DNA of 64,000 nt. Origin: Pseudomonas sp. PSE14 (GTDB lineage: Bacteria > Pseudomonadota > Gammaproteobacteria > Pseudomonadales > Pseudomonadaceae). Both the position numbers and the translations under genes were made by a program. Below, piece by piece: positions 62,638 to 64,000 of the stretch (position 1 is the first letter of the stretch; each line of letters begins with the position of its first letter). Below the pieces are notes generated by a model. It was not told where the DNA came from, did no database searches, and saw nothing but the letters and a program-made list of their open reading frames with translations. Location of the stretch: assembly GCF_029203285.1 (NCBI RefSeq), contig NZ_CP115669.1, positions 3,844,001 to 3,908,000 of the forward strand, read 5' to 3'.

Positions 62638-63537
62638 TCACCACCTCCGCTCCGCAAACAGCTGCGCGAGCCAGTCGGAAAACACCCGCAACCTCCGCGA
62701 CATCTGCCGCCGCACCGGATAGAGCACGCTCAGCGCCAGCTGCGGTGGCCGCCATTGCTCCAGCACTTCCACCAGCTCGCCGCTGGCCAGCCCGTCGCAC
62801 AGGTGATAACGCGGCGCCTGGATCATTCCGAAACCGGCACGGCAGGCCGCGATATAGGCATCGGCGTTGTTCACCGTGATCCGGCTCGGCAACCGGGTGG
62901 TAAGCAACTGGTCCCCGAGACGAAACTCCAGGTCGAAGATGCGTCCGCTGGAAGCCGACTGATAATTCACCGCCAGATGCCCGGTCAGCCGCTCCGGATG
63001 CTCCGGCAGGCCATATTCCTCCAGATACGAACGGCTCACGCAGGTGAGCTGCTCCAGTTCGGCAATGCGCCGGCCCACCAGGCTGGAATCGGGCAAATCA
63101 CCAGCGCGCAGCACGCAGTCCACGCCCTCGCGCACCAGGTCGACTTGGCGGTCGTTGAGGCTCAGCTCCAGCTCGATCTGCGGATAGCGCCGGCAGAACG
63201 CCGGCAGCGCCGGAATCACCACCAGCCGCCCCAGCGAACTGGGCAGGTCGACCCGCAGCTTGCCGCGCGGATTGTCCGGCGACTCAGAGAAACAGCTTTC
63301 CGCCTCCTCCAGATCCTCCAGCAACCGCACGCAGCGCTCGTAATAGGCCTCGCCGTCAGCAGTGACACTGACCTGGCGGGTGGTGCGGCGCAGCAACTGC
63401 ACGCCCAGGTGCGACTCCAGTTGCTGGATCAGCTGGGTCACGCTGGCGCGCGGCAGCTGCAGGCTGTCCGCCGCCTTGCCAAAGGCCTTGAGTTCGACGA
63501 TGCGGATGAAGACCTGCATGGCCTGCAAGCGGTCCAT
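62638..63537 (-). CDS. LysR family transcriptional regulator
   Basis: A 299-residue LysR protein. MDRLQAMQVFIRIVELKAFGKAADSLQLPRASVTQLIQQLE is the start and helix-turn-helix; LVREGVDCVLRAGDLPDSSLVGRRI is typical of the CrgA-like subgroup. It is divergent from an aldo/keto reductase gene, its likely target. The ATG at 63537 has AGGAG 9 bp upstream; an in-frame ATG 21 bp earlier is possible. Confidence 0.9.
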   Translation of the reverse strand: MDRLQAMQVFIRIVELKAFGKAADSLQLPRASVTQLIQQLESHLGVQLLRRTTRQVSVTADGEAYYERCVRLLEDLEEAESCFSESPDNPRGKLRVDLPSSLGRLVVIPALPAFCRRYPQIELELSLNDRQVDLVREGVDCVLRAGDLPDSSLVGRRIAELEQLTCVSRSYLEEYGLPEHPERLTGHLAVNYQSASSGRIFDLEFRLGDQLLTTRLPSRITVNNADAYIAACRAGFGMIQAPRYHLCDGLASGELVEVLEQWRPPQLALSVLYPVRRQMSRRLRVFSDWLAQLFAERRW

Positions 63538-63572
63538 GGCGACGCTCCTATTATTCATTCAAGACAAATAGT

Positions 63573-63594
63573 TAAACCGTAATCAGCCGGTTTA
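63573..63594. promoter_or_regulatory. candidate LysR operator between LysR and aldo/keto reductase genes
   Basis: TAAACCG-N8-CGGTTTA is a perfect dyad in the 115 bp divergent gap and fits a LysR dimer site for the reductase promoter. Confidence 0.5.
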
Positions 63595-63652
63595 TCCATG
63601 CAATCCAAACAACAAGAATGAATCCACTTCCCCACCTCCCGGAGAACTGAGC

Positions 63653-64000
63653 ATGAAAACCCGCCGCCTCGGCCCGCAGGGCCCCAGCGTTTCCGCCATC
63701 GGCCTCGGCTGCATGGGCATGTCCGACTTCTACACCACCGGCATCGACGAGAAGGAGTCCATCGCTACCCTGCACCGCGCCCTGGAACTGGGCGTCAGCC
63801 TGTTCGACACCGCCGACGTCTACGGCCCGCACACCAACGAGGAACTGCTCGGCCGTGCGCTGAAAGGCAAGCGCGAGCAGATTTTCCTCGCCACCAAGTT
63901 CGGTCTGGTGCGCAACCCCGACCAACCCGCGAGCCGGGGCGCCAATGGGCGTCCGGAGTATGTGCGGCAGGCCGTGGAAGGCAGCCTCAAGCGCCTGGGC
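63653..64000 (+). CDS. aldo/keto reductase, N-terminal part
   Basis: 116 residues are visible before the window ends. [27 protein letters not shown] is the usual start; FDTADVYG supplies the catalytic Asp and Tyr, and ATKFG the Lys, of the AKR family. GGAG lies 8-11 bp upstream of the ATG. It belongs to the AKR13-like group that reduces or oxidises carbonyls with NADP(H). The divergent LysR gene is its probable regulator. Confidence 0.88.
   Translation, partial: MKTRRLGPQGPSVSAIGLGCMGMSDFYTTGIDEKESIATLHRALELGVSLFDTADVYGPHTNEELLGRALKGKREQIFLATKFGLVRNPDQPASRGANGRPEYVRQAVEGSLKRLG

Overview
The window is one continuous chromosomal stretch from a high-GC Pseudomonas, most likely of the P. aeruginosa/nitroreducens/citronellolis group. 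The evidence is protein content that follows P. aeruginosa PAO1 closely (aroC, prmB, folE, bacteriohemerythrin, the PA1645-PA1655 block, mexS-mexT-mexEF-oprN, mucR, muxABC-opmB, tpx) together with the Pseudomonas-type palindromes GAGCGAGCTTGCTCGC and GGCGNATAACGC. PAO1 comparisons are from memory of that genome, not from a search. There are no rRNA or tRNA genes, no prophage, no transposase and no CRISPR array; genes of the core and near-core genome fill almost all of the window.

Layout. 1-8922: an MFS transporter (cut by the window edge), aroC, an exported alpha/beta hydrolase, a GNAT-like membrane-anchored protein, prmB, an isochorismatase-fold protein with Ser at the nucleophile position, a small membrane protein, an Smr-domain protein, folE, a periplasmic double-Cache protein and a bacteriohemerythrin with an Anr-type site. 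9274-23966: GST, aminotransferase and MarR regulator, LysE- and BenE-type transporters, an AAA ATPase, a BASS transporter, an SDR and an MDR reductase in divergent arrangement, SulP, a chemoreceptor and a flavin reductase. 25411-34219: mexS, mexT and the MexEF-OprN multidrug pump, with a MexT-type nod box upstream of mexS and a MITE-like element wedged directly in front of mexT. 34368-49549: small proteins, an ankyrin/deaminase/MFS operon with a divergent LysR gene, MHYT-GGDEF-EAL (MucR-like), a phosphoesterase, a glycosyltransferase, a FUSC protein, an SDR/LysR pair, an I78 inhibitor and a Tyr/Pro-rich exported protein. 49656-52154: a glutamine-amidotransferase-like protein lacking its catalytic His, an ABM monooxygenase and tandem NlpC/P60 hydrolases. 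52214-61924: muxABC-opmB and tpx. The end carries a LysR gene and the start of an aldo/keto reductase gene.

The most unusual feature is not protein-coding. Five copies of a ~280-350 bp intergenic element (24895, 34998, 35590, 47166, 62171) keep the same nested hairpin architecture while the bases of at least three helices change together, which is the signature of a conserved nucleic-acid structure. They sit in the four longest gene-free gaps, surrounded by short REP-like palindromes. Between the bacteriohemerythrin and GST genes, where PAO1 carries the H2 type VI secretion cluster, this genome has only a 351 bp gap containing an inverted REP pair.

Two complete RND efflux systems (mexEF-oprN and the two-pump muxABC-opmB) lie about 18 kb apart. 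With SulP, BASS, BenE, LysE, FUSC and several MFS carriers the window is transport-rich. Seven regulators of LysR or MarR type sit mostly next to divergently transcribed targets, and several of the short gaps between them contain dyads that are plausible operators.
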